Under the pieces are notes generated by a model. It saw nothing but the letters and a program-made list of their open reading frames with translations, made no database searches and was not told the DNA's origin. From Runella aurantiaca (GTDB lineage: Bacteria > Bacteroidota > Bacteroidia > Cytophagales > Spirosomataceae): DNA of 64,000 bases. Below, one piece after another: positions 25,765-35,372 of the stretch. Numbering within the stretch: the first letter of the stretch is position 1; every line of letters begins with the position of its first letter. Position numbers and translations under genes: made by a program. The stretch spans positions 310,471 through 374,470 of the forward strand of contig NZ_QPIW01000003.1 of NCBI RefSeq assembly GCF_003339505.1. Direction: 5' to 3'.

Positions 25765-26475
25765 TTAGTCGTTGCTTCTTCTTCCAAGCAACATACTGGC
25801 GTAATACATCAGATTGGCCAATGCGCCCAATGCTGCTACTACGTAGGTCATGGCGGCCCACCACAGTGCGTCTTTGGCCATGACGTGTTCGTTGCGGTTT
25901 ACGATGCCGCGCTGCTCTACCCACGCCAATGCCCGACGGCTGGCGTCAAATTCTACCGGAAGGGTAATCAAAGCAAAGAGCGTTACACCCAAGTTGGCCA
26001 CAACCAAAACGGTCAAAAGGGTAGTACTCACGATTCCTTGGTTGTAGAATATAAACCCGCCGATAAACAGCATCGCCATGTTGAACATGTTGAGGATATT
26101 GCTGCATACTTGTACCACCGGAACCAACGCCGAGCGCATTTTCAGCGGCGCGTAGGCCACTTTATGCTGTACTGCGTGGCCGCATTCGTGCGCTGCCACG
26201 GCTGCCGCCGAAACGTTGCGCCCATGATACACATCGGCGCTCAGGTTGACGGTTTTATCAACGGGGTTGTAGTGGTCGGTAAGCATTCCTTCCACCTGGG
26301 TAATGCGCACATCGTAGATACCGTTGTCGCGCAACATGCGGTCGGCGATTTCGGCGCCGCTCATGCCGTTCATCAATCCCACCTGCGAGTACTCCGTAAA
26401 TTTGCTTTTCAGACGCCACTGGACAAACATCCCAATGACCATGAATACGATACCAATAAGAATTAAACCTCCCAT
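25765..26475 (-). CDS. Membrane zinc metallopeptidase, YugP-like
   Basis: 236 residues. An N-terminal membrane helix (residues 3-20), then the zinc site HECGH (His96-Glu97, His100) in 'AAVAAHECGHAVQHKVAY', and two to three more membrane helices in the second half ('LNMFNMAMLFIGGFIFYNQ', 'LLTVLVVANLGVTLFALITL', 'MTYVVAALGALANLMYYA'). The family (DUF/peptidase 'neutral zinc metallopeptidase') is widespread and its substrate is unknown. It follows rfaE2 on the same strand after 96 bp, so it may be the last gene of the panC-panD unit or have its own promoter. Confidence 0.85.
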   Translation of the reverse strand: MGGLILIGIVFMVIGMFVQWRLKSKFTEYSQVGLMNGMSGAEIADRMLRDNGIYDVRITQVEGMLTDHYNPVDKTVNLSADVYHGRNVSAAAVAAHECGHAVQHKVAYAPLKMRSALVPVVQVCSNILNMFNMAMLFIGGFIFYNQGIVSTTLLTVLVVANLGVTLFALITLPVEFDASRRALAWVEQRGIVNRNEHVMAKDALWWAAMTYVVAALGALANLMYYASMLLGRRSND

Positions 26476-26571
26476 TTTTGTGTCTTAGATTTATTGATTT
26501 TAGGTTGATTAATGGATTTTTGTATCTATCAACAAGAACATAAAACCGTCAAAATCTACTTAAAATCAGGG

Positions 26572-27057
26572 TTAATAACCTTTTTTTATCTTCTCAATAA
26601 GTAAAGAAGTAGAATAACCTTGAACCAACGGAACGGTTAACACTTCTCCTCCTCTTTCAACGACAAAATCCGCGCCAACGATATTTTGAGGGGTATAATC
26701 ATCGCCTTTTACCAAAATATCAGGACAAATTGTCTGAATCAGCTCCAAAGGAGTGGGCTCACCGAACAAAATGACAGCATCCACAAACTCCAACGCAGCC
26801 ATCAAACGGGCTCGGGCGTATTCGTTGACCACGGGGCGTAGCGGTCCTTTCAGTTTGCTGACCGATGCGTCGGTGTTTAGGCCCAGCACCATTTTGTGGC
26901 CGAGGTTGCGGGCTTTTTCTAAATAGTCGATATGCCCTAAGTGAACAATATCAAAGCAACCATTGGTGAAAACAATTTTTTTACCCTCTGCTTGCCATGC
27001 GCGAGCGGCTGCTGCGCCGGCTTCCCATGACATAATTTTGTCGGCAGTATTAGACAT
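26572..27057 (-). CDS. rfaE2: D-glycero-beta-D-manno-heptose 1-phosphate adenylyltransferase
   Basis: 161 residues, the length of a stand-alone RfaE domain II. The nucleotidyltransferase motif is '[18 protein letters not shown]' (HxGH = HLGH), and the family '[15 protein letters not shown]' and 'STSLLIEKI' (ISSTxxI-like) blocks are present. It activates heptose-1-phosphate to ADP-heptose for LPS core synthesis. The kinase half (RfaE1) is not in this window. Its 3' neighbour on the same strand is the zinc peptidase; upstream, the YbhN-like gene overlaps it slightly (27050-27057), indicating co-transcription. Confidence 0.9.
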   Translation of the reverse strand: MSNTADKIMSWEAGAAAARAWQAEGKKIVFTNGCFDIVHLGHIDYLEKARNLGHKMVLGLNTDASVSKLKGPLRPVVNEYARARLMAALEFVDAVILFGEPTPLELIQTICPDILVKGDDYTPQNIVGADFVVERGGEVLTVPLVQGYSTSLLIEKIKKGY

Positions 27058-28093
27058 TTTTGTTTGAAATAGAATGTGAAAGTGAAGTTTGACTTTCGGC
27101 TTTGGGGCTTTTGACTAAAGTGATAATGAACGAAATACCGCCTAACAACAACATCAGAATCATTTGGGTGCCGTGGATATAAGTGGCCAATGCCAGCCCA
27201 TCTTCTTTGGACAAACCGTACAGTACCAGCGCGCTACTGACCAGAATATGGTAGGGCCCAATCCCGCCCTGAACAGGGGCTGACATTCCCAATCCGCTCA
27301 TAATCAGAACGGTCAGTCCCGCCAAAAGGGTAAGGTGGGACGATTCGGGGAGCACAAAAAAGCACACATAAGAACTGAGCAGGTACATCGTCCAAATCAA
27401 AACCGTGTGAAAAACAAACGCCCACGGATTGCGAAGTTTACGAACGCTCAAGAGTCCTTCCACCAATCCCAGTACAAATCCTTCGATTTTAGCAAAAAGA
27501 GAATTCTGACGCAGCCGTTCAGCGTTGTTACGATAAAACCACCAAGCCGCTACCGCAATGCCTATTCCCAATACGGCCACGCCGCCCAAAAGGACTATTC
27601 GACCAGAGCCGTTGCCCGAGCCCATTCCCAGTTTTTCACCGAAAAGACGCATGAAAAAATCGCTCAATCGGTTGAATTCCAGTATAAAAGCCAAACCAAT
27701 GAGTGCCAGAAGGCTAATGACATCAAACACCCGCTCGGCTACTACCGTACCAAAGCTGACATTGACAGGCACCCGTTCCAGCCGATTGAGCGTGCCGCAC
27801 CGCGTCACCTCTCCCGCGCGGGGAATGAGTTGGTTGGCAAAATAACCCGTAAATACTGCCACGGTGGAGTCAAATGAAGAGGGTTTAAAACCCAGCGGCT
27901 CAAGCAACATATTCCAACGGTAGGCCCGACTCCACGCGGCAATGATGGTAAAAAGCGTAACCAGAATGAGCCACCAATGGTTGGCATTTTCGAATTTAGC
28001 CCACATAGCGGCCAAATCCATGTCTTTAAAAACGTACCACATCAAGCCACCCGCAATGGCCAGCGAAAGACAATATTTAAGGATATTTTTCAT
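27050..28093 (-). CDS. YbhN / lysylphosphatidylglycerol-synthase transmembrane family protein
   Basis: 347 residues from the ATG at 28093 (the TTG at 28114 would overlap panD). Six to eight hydrophobic segments, beginning [20 protein letters not shown]. The family block '[20 protein letters not shown]' near residue 90 is characteristic of UPF0104/YbhN-type proteins, thought to be lipid-linked substrate flippases or transporters; '[16 protein letters not shown]' near the C-terminus matches as well. It lacks the cytoplasmic aminoacyl-transfer domain, so it is not an aminoacyl-PG synthase. It lies between panD (10 bp) and rfaE2 (8-bp overlap). A second member of the family is at 59466-60500. Confidence 0.85.
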   Translation of the reverse strand: MKNILKYCLSLAIAGGLMWYVFKDMDLAAMWAKFENANHWWLILVTLFTIIAAWSRAYRWNMLLEPLGFKPSSFDSTVAVFTGYFANQLIPRAGEVTRCGTLNRLERVPVNVSFGTVVAERVFDVISLLALIGLAFILEFNRLSDFFMRLFGEKLGMGSGNGSGRIVLLGGVAVLGIGIAVAAWWFYRNNAERLRQNSLFAKIEGFVLGLVEGLLSVRKLRNPWAFVFHTVLIWTMYLLSSYVCFFVLPESSHLTLLAGLTVLIMSGLGMSAPVQGGIGPYHILVSSALVLYGLSKEDGLALATYIHGTQMILMLLLGGISFIITLVKSPKAESQTSLSHSISNKNV

Positions 28094-28103
28094 GGGTAAA
28101 CGG

Positions 28104-28457
28104 CTAACTGCCAACTATTTTATTGTTTTCGTCGGGGAAAACGACTTTGGGTTTAAACGTTTTTGCTTCTTCCTGGGTCATCATACCGTACGAAATAATG
28201 ATGACTACATCACCTACTTGCGCTTTGCGGGCGGCTGCGCCGTTGAGGCAAATAATGCCCGTACCGCGCTCACCCTTAATGACATACGTAATGAGTCGTT
28301 CGCCGTTGTTATTGTTGACTACGTGCACTTGTTCATTTTCCAGAATACCTGCGGCATCCATCAGGTCTTCGTCAATCGTTATGCTCCCAACGTAGTTTAA
28401 TTCTGCCTGAGTGACCTTAACGCGGTGAATTTTTGATTTGAATATTGTGACAAACAT
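28104..28457 (-). CDS. panD: Aspartate 1-decarboxylase
   Basis: 117 residues, a normal proenzyme length. Self-cleaves between Gly24 and Ser25 in '[12 protein letters not shown]' to form the pyruvoyl group. '[19 protein letters not shown]' is the substrate-site block. Makes beta-alanine from aspartate for pantothenate. It lies downstream of panC on the same strand (about 147 bp between), so the two pantothenate steps are grouped. Confidence 0.96.
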   Translation of the reverse strand: MFVTIFKSKIHRVKVTQAELNYVGSITIDEDLMDAAGILENEQVHVVNNNNGERLITYVIKGERGTGIICLNGAAARKAQVGDVVIIISYGMMTQEEAKTFKPKVVFPDENNKIVGS

Positions 28458-28604
28458 CTTGAGAAAAGTTATTAATCAGTGGTAAAACCGTTGAGAAAAT
28501 GTTGGAAAACAATGTCTCGGCTCTCTTGCTGAAAATGAATGATAAGCTAAATGTCTATGTGGTTAATCACCTGAAAAACGGCTAATCGGGGGGCAAAGTT
28601 CACG

Positions 28605-29471
28605 CTAAAAAACTACATTATCAATCAGACGCACTTTTCCCAAATGGGCGGCAATGCAAAGCGCCGTTTGTCCAGCGTCGGCCATTGCCTCGATGGTTTG
28701 AAGTGAATGGGCATCCACAATCTCAAAATACTCCAATCGAAAAGCGGGTTGTTGCTCAAAATGCGCGGTGATTTCTCGTTTCACTTCAGCAGGAGGGCGG
28801 CCCGAAAGCAACAACGATTTGGCTAAGCTTAACCCCTTGAAAATATGCGGTGCAATGGCGCGCTCTTCCACCGTTAGGTTTCGATTGCGGGACGACATCG
28901 CCAGTCCGTCGGGTTCGCGGAGGGTGGGGCAGGGGTGAAGTTCAATCTGAAAACCCAAATCAATCATCATCTGCCGAACCACGGCCACTTGCTGTAAGTC
29001 TTTCTGACCAAAGTATGTCCGGTCGGGCTGAACGATGTTGAACAACTTAGACACCACAATTCCGACTCCGTTGAAATGCCCCGGACGGAATTGCCCTTCC
29101 ATGACGTGCTCCAGTGTACCAAAATCGAATTTTAAAATGGGTTTAGCATAGGCGTCCGACGCTGTCGCTTTACCGTACATTTCTTCGGCAGACGGCGCAA
29201 AAACGGCATCACAGCCCGCCGGAGCCAGCATTGCACAGTCGGAATCGAGGGTGCGGGGATAACGGGCGAGGTCGTCGGGATTGTTGAATTGAATCGGATT
29301 GACAAAAATGCTGCAAACGCTAAGGTCATTTTGCGCTTTGGAGGCTTCTATGAGCGACAAATGTCCTTCGTGCAATGCCCCCATGGTGGGTACAAATCCG
29401 ACGGTCTTTCCCTGTTGGCGTTGTAAACGCAAGTAAGAGCGAAGGTCGGCGATGGAATGAAAAATATGCAT
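28605..29471 (-). CDS. panC: Pantothenate synthetase
   Basis: 288 residues from the ATG at 29471; the frame runs upstream to 29513 without family similarity. ATP-binding motif PTMGALHEGH (residues 28-37), 'CSIFVNPIQFNNPDDLARYPR', 'YFGQKDLQQVAVVRQMM' and 'SSRNRNLTVEER' (KMSKS-like) are all present. Condenses pantoate with beta-alanine in coenzyme A synthesis. A TAGCTTTG -7-like box lies on the minus strand at 29493-29500, 21 bp upstream of the start, but no -33 element fits. Confidence 0.95.
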   Translation of the reverse strand: MHIFHSIADLRSYLRLQRQQGKTVGFVPTMGALHEGHLSLIEASKAQNDLSVCSIFVNPIQFNNPDDLARYPRTLDSDCAMLAPAGCDAVFAPSAEEMYGKATASDAYAKPILKFDFGTLEHVMEGQFRPGHFNGVGIVVSKLFNIVQPDRTYFGQKDLQQVAVVRQMMIDLGFQIELHPCPTLREPDGLAMSSRNRNLTVEERAIAPHIFKGLSLAKSLLLSGRPPAEVKREITAHFEQQPAFRLEYFEIVDAHSLQTIEAMADAGQTALCIAAHLGKVRLIDNVVF

Positions 29472-29539
29472 TACGCTTCCTGAAATTTTGGACAAAGCTA
29501 CATAATTACCCATTACGAAGTTGGAGTACGCTCAACCTC

Positions 29540-29571
29540 TTGAAAAACAAGGGGCGAAATCAGTATATTTG
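29540..29571 (+). promoter_or_regulatory. Bacteroidota-type promoter (TTG-N21-TATATTTG)
   Basis: -33 element TTG at 29540-29542 and a perfect -7 box TATATTTG (consensus TAnnTTTG) at 29564-29571, 21 bp apart, 56 bp upstream of the gene at 29628. This is one of the three clearest promoter matches in the window. Confidence 0.6.
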
Positions 29572-29627
29572 CTCAGTTGCGAACGGTTTTAGCAATATAC
29601 TAAACCCTGCTTAACGAAGTAAAAAAA

Positions 29628-30740
29628 ATGAAAATTGAAGTTTTTATTGGTGTATTTCTTCTAATTATGGGAAATGCTTATGCCCAAGAATGCAATGAAG
29701 CAACGTTGCTCACAACTCCCGGCAAATGGATAGAAGGCATGAAAGGCTCCACATCGGGAGTGTTGACGGCTGACTTGGCCAAAGAGAAAATCGTCGTGGA
29801 TAATCTGCACAAAATGATGCAGCAGAGTTACCGTCCTCTAGGGGTAGATGCCCACTACAACGGTGCGTATTATGCCACCCGCAGTGAGTATCAATGGTTA
29901 AATCAATATAGCTATAACTTGCGGGTGTTGCCCTATTATTGTAACGATAAGACCGTTGTGAAGGCGCACGAGACCTCAACGAGCCTCACTATTGCGGCCA
30001 ACGTGATTACTTTTGGCGTTGACGTATACGAACCTTACACGGATTCGTCTCCTTGGGACAATGGATTTCGTTCAATTCGTCAATTACCCGTTGAAAAAGA
30101 CGGATTGTATTACCATGTCGAAGAAACTAGCATCGGTTTTGGCCGAATGGGGCAGCAACACACGTGGCTCATCACCCGCAACGGGCAATGGCCATTTTTG
30201 CTGGTGACCAAAAAGGAATTTCTGGAACGAAAAAAACAGAAGCTTTTGAAGGGCTTGGAAGAAGAAAAAGCCATGGCGAGCCGAAATGCCGAAAGCCGCG
30301 AAACCGAGCGTAAGCTGATGGAAAAGCAATACAGCAATGACCCCTTAAAGCTGCAAAAATACCTCAAAAATGAGTATGAATATTTTAAAGCCCAAAACTG
30401 GGAAAATCTAGCAAGAACCGAAAAAAACTTTCTAAATGCCATTGCCAAAGTAGAGGCATTACTGAAAATGCCAGCCGATGAATTGAACAAACCAGCCATT
30501 GTAAAGCAAGACCCTCACGATTTTTTGTCGCATCTTTTTATTACTGCTACCGACCCTTATCCGGATATTTTGATTAAGCCGAATCCCAATTATTTTGACA
30601 AAAAACTCCCCCGAACTTCGCCGCAGTTTATCTCGGTGGTTATTGTTGGTAATCACAAAGACCCTATGATGATACAAGCCATGGCAGGGTTGCAAAAAGC
30701 GGTGGATTTCGATAAATTGAAGGGAATGTTGGGGAAATAA
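29628..30740 (+). CDS. Secreted protein of unknown function
   Basis: 370 residues. Signal peptide MKIEVFIGVFLLIMGNAYAQ, then a mature protein with few Cys residues. A beta-rich N-terminal part to about residue 195 is followed by a charged helical stretch (about 200-290: KKEFLERKKQKLLKGLEEEK and onwards) and a mixed C-terminal part with 'ATDPYPDILIKPNPNYFDKK' and 'SVVIVGNHKDPMMIQAMAG'. No known domain was recognised. It has its own good promoter, converges with the ACT-domain gene, and stands alone. Probably periplasmic. Confidence 0.75.
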   Translation: MKIEVFIGVFLLIMGNAYAQECNEATLLTTPGKWIEGMKGSTSGVLTADLAKEKIVVDNLHKMMQQSYRPLGVDAHYNGAYYATRSEYQWLNQYSYNLRVLPYYCNDKTVVKAHETSTSLTIAANVITFGVDVYEPYTDSSPWDNGFRSIRQLPVEKDGLYYHVEETSIGFGRMGQQHTWLITRNGQWPFLLVTKKEFLERKKQKLLKGLEEEKAMASRNAESRETERKLMEKQYSNDPLKLQKYLKNEYEYFKAQNWENLARTEKNFLNAIAKVEALLKMPADELNKPAIVKQDPHDFLSHLFITATDPYPDILIKPNPNYFDKKLPRTSPQFISVVIVGNHKDPMMIQAMAGLQKAVDFDKLKGMLGK

Positions 30741-30748
30741 TGCTCGTT

Positions 30749-31156
30749 TTATTCCGAAAAAGCCTTTAAAACACCCATCGCTTTTTCTGCATCCTTAACG
30801 GGCACAAAAATATGGTCATGATAGTAGGCGGCCACTACATTACAACTGATTCTGTGTTGGGCCAATGCCGATGAAAAAGCGGCGGTTAGCCCCGTAGCTT
30901 CCAACGAAGAATGAATCGTAAGTGAAATCCAAGCAAACGTAGTCATATAAGCGTACTCTGCGGCGTCTGCTTGGTCTCGTCGTATGACCACCGTATTTCC
31001 TTCAGCTTCCCTAAAGAAAAATAAAACATCGTCAACGTGGATTTGCGCATCTTTTTCAAGGGTACAGAAAACATATTCGCCCGAATTCAAGATGGGGTTC
31101 ATTCCTTTCAATAAAAGAGGGATATCTGTTTCTCCCGTATTTTTAGCCATATCCAT
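30749..31156 (-). CDS. ACT-domain protein
   Basis: About 135 residues from the ATG at 31156 (or 31150); the open frame continues to 31228 but the first 24 residues look non-coding and overlap the upstream gene. 'SGEYVFCTLEKDA' and the second half 'FAWISLTIHSSLEATGLTAAFSSALA' / 'ISCNVVAAYYHDHIFVPVKD' give the two ACT-like halves of the DUF2241/ACT_7-type family. These small proteins are thought to bind amino acids; no partner enzyme is encoded next to it. Likely co-transcribed with the metallophosphoesterase (52 bp upstream). Confidence 0.8.
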   Translation of the reverse strand: MDMAKNTGETDIPLLLKGMNPILNSGEYVFCTLEKDAQIHVDDVLFFFREAEGNTVVIRRDQADAAEYAYMTTFAWISLTIHSSLEATGLTAAFSSALAQHRISCNVVAAYYHDHIFVPVKDAEKAMGVLKAFSE

Positions 31157-31208
31157 ACCTAAAATAGGTTGTAATAATATTCTATTGGCACCTAGCAGAA
31201 GCCGTTGG

Positions 31209-32192
31209 TTAAATTTTTTGTGGCACAAATTCTAGCTTTAAATAAGCGCCCGTCGCGTTGGGATTGGTGACGATTTGGGGTAAACCGTTGACGACATCCA
31301 GCGATTGGTTGTGGGTGTGTCCCGCAAAGACTCCTAGCAGGTTGGATGCTTTCATAACTTCTTTGTGAAAAGTCATGGTTACTTCGGTGTGTCCCGCTTC
31401 TGGCCACCGCTGACGACGTTCGAGCTCGTGATTTCGGTCTGTTTTGGCACTCCATTCAGGATGCCCACATCCGAAGCCCATGCCTCTTTCGGGCGCGTAC
31501 AAGGGGATATGAACCATCAAAACCAAGGGTTTTCCCGTGGCAACTTCTTTACGGAAAAACGCCAACTGCTCGGGCAGAATTTCATAAATAGAATTGTCGA
31601 TAACGACAAAACGCACGCCGTTAACTTCGCGCACGGTCATCAGTGGATTTTCGCCCTGATAGAGCTGAGAAAGACGCTTTTTTGTCCATGTATCGCGCAG
31701 CTCCGTTGCCGAGCCCGACATTCCTTCGTAGTGCCAATCGTGGTTTCCTGCGGTATAGACGTAGGGTAGATTGGCCGTTTTTAATTGTTGACTTACCCAA
31801 TCTACGGCGGCTTCGGAAGGAAAACTCATGATGTCGCCGATGAGTGCCACCAACGAAACCTTTTCTTTCTGGGCAATGGCCAGCGTTTCTTGAAAGCATT
31901 TTTCTGGATTTGTCGGCTCACCCGTCTGGAAATGCTTCGTTTGGTTGTAGGCTTTGGCCATGCGGGCGCTGTATTGTAGGTAAGGTTCTCCCCGAGTATC
32001 ATCAATGAACAAGTGTGTGTCGGCCACAAACAGAATACTGAAACGCTCGCGAATGGCGGCGTTGAAGAAACGCACCTGGTTGGCATCAATGGCAAAAGTA
32101 CCTCGGTCCGAAAGCGTTGGTTGGGTGGTATTTTTAGCATGAATGGCTAAAGGTGCCAAGGCGAGAGATGAAAGCAGCGTTCGTCTTTTCAT
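31209..32192 (-). CDS. Metallophosphoesterase, exported
   Basis: 327 residues from the ATG at 32192. The N-terminus MKRRTLLSSLALAPLAIHA is a signal peptide with a Tat-like twin Arg. Calcineurin-type motifs in order: 'LFVADTHLF' (D-x-H), 'LIGDIMSF' (GD), 'GNHDWH', 'MVHIPLY' and 'GHTHN'. It hydrolyses a phosphoester outside the cytoplasm; the substrate is unknown. Operon with DoxX (upstream, 17 bp) and the ACT gene (downstream). Confidence 0.9.
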   Translation of the reverse strand: MKRRTLLSSLALAPLAIHAKNTTQPTLSDRGTFAIDANQVRFFNAAIRERFSILFVADTHLFIDDTRGEPYLQYSARMAKAYNQTKHFQTGEPTNPEKCFQETLAIAQKEKVSLVALIGDIMSFPSEAAVDWVSQQLKTANLPYVYTAGNHDWHYEGMSGSATELRDTWTKKRLSQLYQGENPLMTVREVNGVRFVVIDNSIYEILPEQLAFFRKEVATGKPLVLMVHIPLYAPERGMGFGCGHPEWSAKTDRNHELERRQRWPEAGHTEVTMTFHKEVMKASNLLGVFAGHTHNQSLDVVNGLPQIVTNPNATGAYLKLEFVPQKI

Positions 32193-32208
32193 GGTCAATG
32201 TCGTAGGA

Positions 32209-32568
32209 TTATTTTTTATGAATGAACCAAGCCCATAAAATCAACACAAATTGCAGGGGTAAGCGAATCAGCGCTATTTGATGACTGCCGATGGCGGGAT
32301 TTTCTTTGAATACATCCACGATGTGCAAAGGCAGAAACAGTAACATCAACACGAGAATTCCGAGGGTAGACTGCGAGCGAAAAGCAGGAATAAAAACGCC
32401 GATGCCCACGATGATTTCGGCTATTCCTGATAGATAGTTGATGGCCTCGCCCGGTAAAAAACTCGGAACAAAAGGAAGGTACATTTCGGGCTTCAGGAAG
32501 TGATTCACGCCCCCAAAAATCATGAAGGCACCGAATAAATACGTCAGGATGAGTTTTAGTATTTTCAT
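32209..32568 (-). CDS. DoxX family membrane protein
   Basis: About 119 residues from the ATG at 32568 (MKILKLILTYLFGAFMIFGG); the frame opens earlier, to 32643, without family similarity. Four hydrophobic helices; 'GGVNHFLKPEMYLPFVPSFL' and 'GIAEIIVGIGVFIPAF' are DoxX-like. The family has been linked to quinone or redox functions, but members of this size are mostly uncharacterised. It lies between the M14 carboxypeptidase and the metallophosphoesterase on the same strand. Confidence 0.85.
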   Translation of the reverse strand: MKILKLILTYLFGAFMIFGGVNHFLKPEMYLPFVPSFLPGEAINYLSGIAEIIVGIGVFIPAFRSQSTLGILVLMLLFLPLHIVDVFKENPAIGSHQIALIRLPLQFVLILWAWFIHKK

Positions 32569-32653
32569 TTTTAATGGTAAAAGGTTTAGAAATAAACAAA
32601 ATGCGGTGGATTTAAGCAACCCACCGCACCAAATTTTTTGCATTTTAAGGCAA

Positions 32654-33925
32654 CTATAAACTTTTCAAAAATCCGCTTTCGACTTTCCAGCTTTTCTTGT
32701 CGGAACGAAGCTCAAAATTGCCTCGGTCACCCAATCTTAACACAAGCGGCTTGCCTTTGGCGTCAACGAGCATAGCACCTTGGGCGTCGAGTTCATCAAT
32801 GCCGTAGAAGACCGACAAATCGCCGAAATCTTCGATGCTGCTGCGGTAACTGAACGCGGTGGCGTCGGCGTTGTTGACCTCATTGCGGTTTACGGCCACA
32901 TCAACGGTGTAGGTTTGGCCGTTTAATTCAGTTTTGGCATTACGAATGATGAGGTCGTAGTGGTTACGCGCGTTTTGCGGGATTTTCTCGTAATCGTTTC
33001 GGTTTTCGCGGGCGTAAGTGCCATCGGCAATGGATTCTAGCGCGGTCAAAATGGCCACAAAATTCATTTTGCGCAGATACTGCTTTTCGGGGTCATTTTT
33101 GTATCCGCCCGATTCAATCAACACCAAACTGGTGCCCCACTTGGCGATGTTATCGCCAAAGGCGCGGGGTTCAAACTCATCCGAATAGCGCGCTACTTGG
33201 TTGGGGACAAACTTTTGCAATTCACGGTTCATGCCCACAATCAACTGCATGGCGCGCTCGCGAACAGAGTTGATGGTGCGCTCTTCGTTGTAGGCGGTTG
33301 CCAAAAACGAAATCGCGGCCACTTCTTTGGACTCACCTACGCTGTAGCGCGGGCTTTGGTCGTGGAGGTTGAAACCCACGGCGGGTTTGAGGGTCTGTTG
33401 AAGATGTTTGAGCAATTTTGATTCGGGGCATTGCAACCGCAATGCGTCGCGGTTCATGTCGATTTCCTGCGCGGTACGGCGTTGCCAGCGCTCCACGCCG
33501 TCGGGGTTGAGCATCGGAACGAAATAGAGCGTACTTTTTTCTTGAAGTTTTTTGCGCAAATCATCAAAGCCATCGCCGCTTGCGTTCAGAAAATTAAAAA
33601 TATCCAACAACGCCATCGTGGCAGTGGCTTCGTCGCCGTGCATCTGCGACCACAGCAAAACGGGAGGTGCGCCTTTGCCATATTTTAATTGAAAAATTGA
33701 ACGCCCTTCAAACGATTTACCCGCTTCCGTAACGCTGAAATTGGAATTGGTTTTGGCCTTATCGATGAGGGGCACCAAATGACGATGTTTAAACGCCCGA
33801 CGCTCGGTGACGCTTTTTTCTTTGAATAGCTCGTGCGCGTCGAAAAGGCGCTGTGCTAGGTTGTTTTGGGCAAAAATGGTTTCAGACATACAAAAAAAAG
33901 AAACCACCAATAGTAGGTGTTTCAT
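32654..33925 (-). CDS. M14 family zinc carboxypeptidase, secreted
   Basis: 423 residues. Signal peptide MKHLLLVVSFFCMSETIFAQ. Zinc ligands His96 and Glu99 in SQMHGDEATAT, His188 in GFNLHDQSP; 'FVPMLNPDGVERWQRR' and 'DMNRDALRLQCPES' are the substrate-binding blocks, and 'VLIESGGYKND' carries the catalytic Glu. The C-terminal ~110 residues are an extra domain of beta type. Probably removes C-terminal residues from peptides in the periplasm or at the surface. Separate from proA by 46 bp on the same strand. Confidence 0.92.
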   Translation of the reverse strand: MKHLLLVVSFFCMSETIFAQNNLAQRLFDAHELFKEKSVTERRAFKHRHLVPLIDKAKTNSNFSVTEAGKSFEGRSIFQLKYGKGAPPVLLWSQMHGDEATATMALLDIFNFLNASGDGFDDLRKKLQEKSTLYFVPMLNPDGVERWQRRTAQEIDMNRDALRLQCPESKLLKHLQQTLKPAVGFNLHDQSPRYSVGESKEVAAISFLATAYNEERTINSVRERAMQLIVGMNRELQKFVPNQVARYSDEFEPRAFGDNIAKWGTSLVLIESGGYKNDPEKQYLRKMNFVAILTALESIADGTYARENRNDYEKIPQNARNHYDLIIRNAKTELNGQTYTVDVAVNRNEVNNADATAFSYRSSIEDFGDLSVFYGIDELDAQGAMLVDAKGKPLVLRLGDRGNFELRSDKKSWKVESGFLKSL

Positions 33926-33971
33926 GTGGGCTTAAGGTTTAACGTTAGGTTTTATACAAAGTTAAGTTATT

Positions 33972-35225
33972 CTACCAGCGCACTTGCCCATCACCTACAA
34001 CCACCCATTTTTCAGTTACCAATTTTTCGAGGGCAAAGGGCCCGCGTGCGTGAAGTTTTTGGGTCGAAATGCCAATTTCGGCGCCGAGTCCAAACACCCC
34101 ACCGTCGGTAAAGCGCGTGGAGGCGTTGGCATACACGGCGGCGGCATCTACTTCATTGAGAAAACGGTCAATGGCGGATTGGTTTTGGGAAACAATGGCC
34201 TCAGAGTGGCGGGATGAATAATTTTGAATATGCGAAAGAGCTTCATCCAGACCATCTACGATTTTTACCGCTATTTTGTAATCCAGAAATTCCCGTCCAA
34301 AATCCTGCGGTTGAGCGTGTTGGAGCATAGGATATTGCACTTGCTCAAATAAAGGATAGGACTCATCGTCGGCAAACACTTCTACGTTCCATTTGATAAA
34401 ATCATCTTTGAGCATCGGCAAAAAAGTGGCCGCAATGGCTTTGTCAACAATCACGCAATCCATCGAATTACAAACCGACGGACGTGATACACGCGCATTT
34501 ACTACAATGTCGCGGGCTTTGGTCAAATCGGCCGTAGCTTCTACGTAACCATGACAAACCCCCGCGCCCGTTTCGATGGTGGGAATCAGTGAGTTTTTAC
34601 GCACAAACTGAATCAATGATTCTGACCCACGAGGAATGATAATATCAACATAGCGCGTAGCCGTGAGCAGTTCCATCACAAATTGGCGGTCGGTTGGTAG
34701 CAACATCACGGCGTTGGTATCTATGCCGTTTTCTTGCAATGCTTGGTGAATCAGCCCCACCAAACAACGATTGGAGAAATCGGCTTCTTTGCCGCCCTTG
34801 AGCACGCACGCGTTGCCCGAGCGCAGGCACAGCGCGGCTACGTCTACGGTTACGTTGGGGCGCGATTCAAAAATGGCTCCCACCACACCGAGCGGCACGG
34901 CTATTTTTTTGAGTTTGAGTCCCTGTTCAATTTCCCGTTCAAACAACACCTGCCCCGACGGGTCGGGCAATTGCGCCACGTCGCGCAGGCTATCGGCCAA
35001 TCCCTGAATACGTTTTTCGTTGAGAAATAAACGGTCTTTTTTCGGGTCTCCGTCTGGCATACGCTCCATATCTTTTTGGTTTTCAGCCATGATATGGGCT
35101 TGATTTTCAATCAGTATGTCAGCCAAACGATTCAGGAGGGTCGTTTTTTGCGCACTGGTCAAACGGCGGATTTGGGCCGCTGCTTGTTGCGTAGCTTGGA
35201 GTTGGGGAACAATCGTGGTGGTCAT
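33972..35225 (-). CDS. proA: Glutamate-5-semialdehyde dehydrogenase (gamma-glutamyl phosphate reductase)
   Basis: 417 residues from the ATG at 35225. ALDH-fold enzyme: 'VPLGVVGAIFESRPNVTVDV' (NADP binding), 'CLRSGNACVLKGGKEA', catalytic Cys in 'RPSVCNSMDCVIVD' and C-terminal 'STRFTDGGVFGLGAEIGIST'. Second step of proline synthesis. proC is 12 kb away; no proB is seen. A stretch of 230 bp with several palindromes separates it from the divergent BlaI gene. Confidence 0.96.
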   Translation of the reverse strand: MTTTIVPQLQATQQAAAQIRRLTSAQKTTLLNRLADILIENQAHIMAENQKDMERMPDGDPKKDRLFLNEKRIQGLADSLRDVAQLPDPSGQVLFEREIEQGLKLKKIAVPLGVVGAIFESRPNVTVDVAALCLRSGNACVLKGGKEADFSNRCLVGLIHQALQENGIDTNAVMLLPTDRQFVMELLTATRYVDIIIPRGSESLIQFVRKNSLIPTIETGAGVCHGYVEATADLTKARDIVVNARVSRPSVCNSMDCVIVDKAIAATFLPMLKDDFIKWNVEVFADDESYPLFEQVQYPMLQHAQPQDFGREFLDYKIAVKIVDGLDEALSHIQNYSSRHSEAIVSQNQSAIDRFLNEVDAAAVYANASTRFTDGGVFGLGAEIGISTQKLHARGPFALEKLVTEKWVVVGDGQVRW

Positions 35226-35348
35226 TTTTTTAATCGTAAAAGCCAACCATGAACGAATAATCGGTTAGCTATTTTAGGAGTGTAAAATTGGGTAAAAAAG
35301 CCGCAAAACCCAAACTTACTATGTCTTGGAGAGTTGGTAAGTTTTATC

Positions 35349-35364
35349 TACGAAATATTTCGTA
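35349..35364. promoter_or_regulatory. BlaI-type operator, site 1
   Basis: Perfect 16-bp palindrome TACGAA-ATAT-TTCGTA, just upstream of the -33 element of the blaI-type promoter. First of three sites with half-site TACGAA. Confidence 0.75.
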
Positions 35365-35372
35365 TAAAAAAC

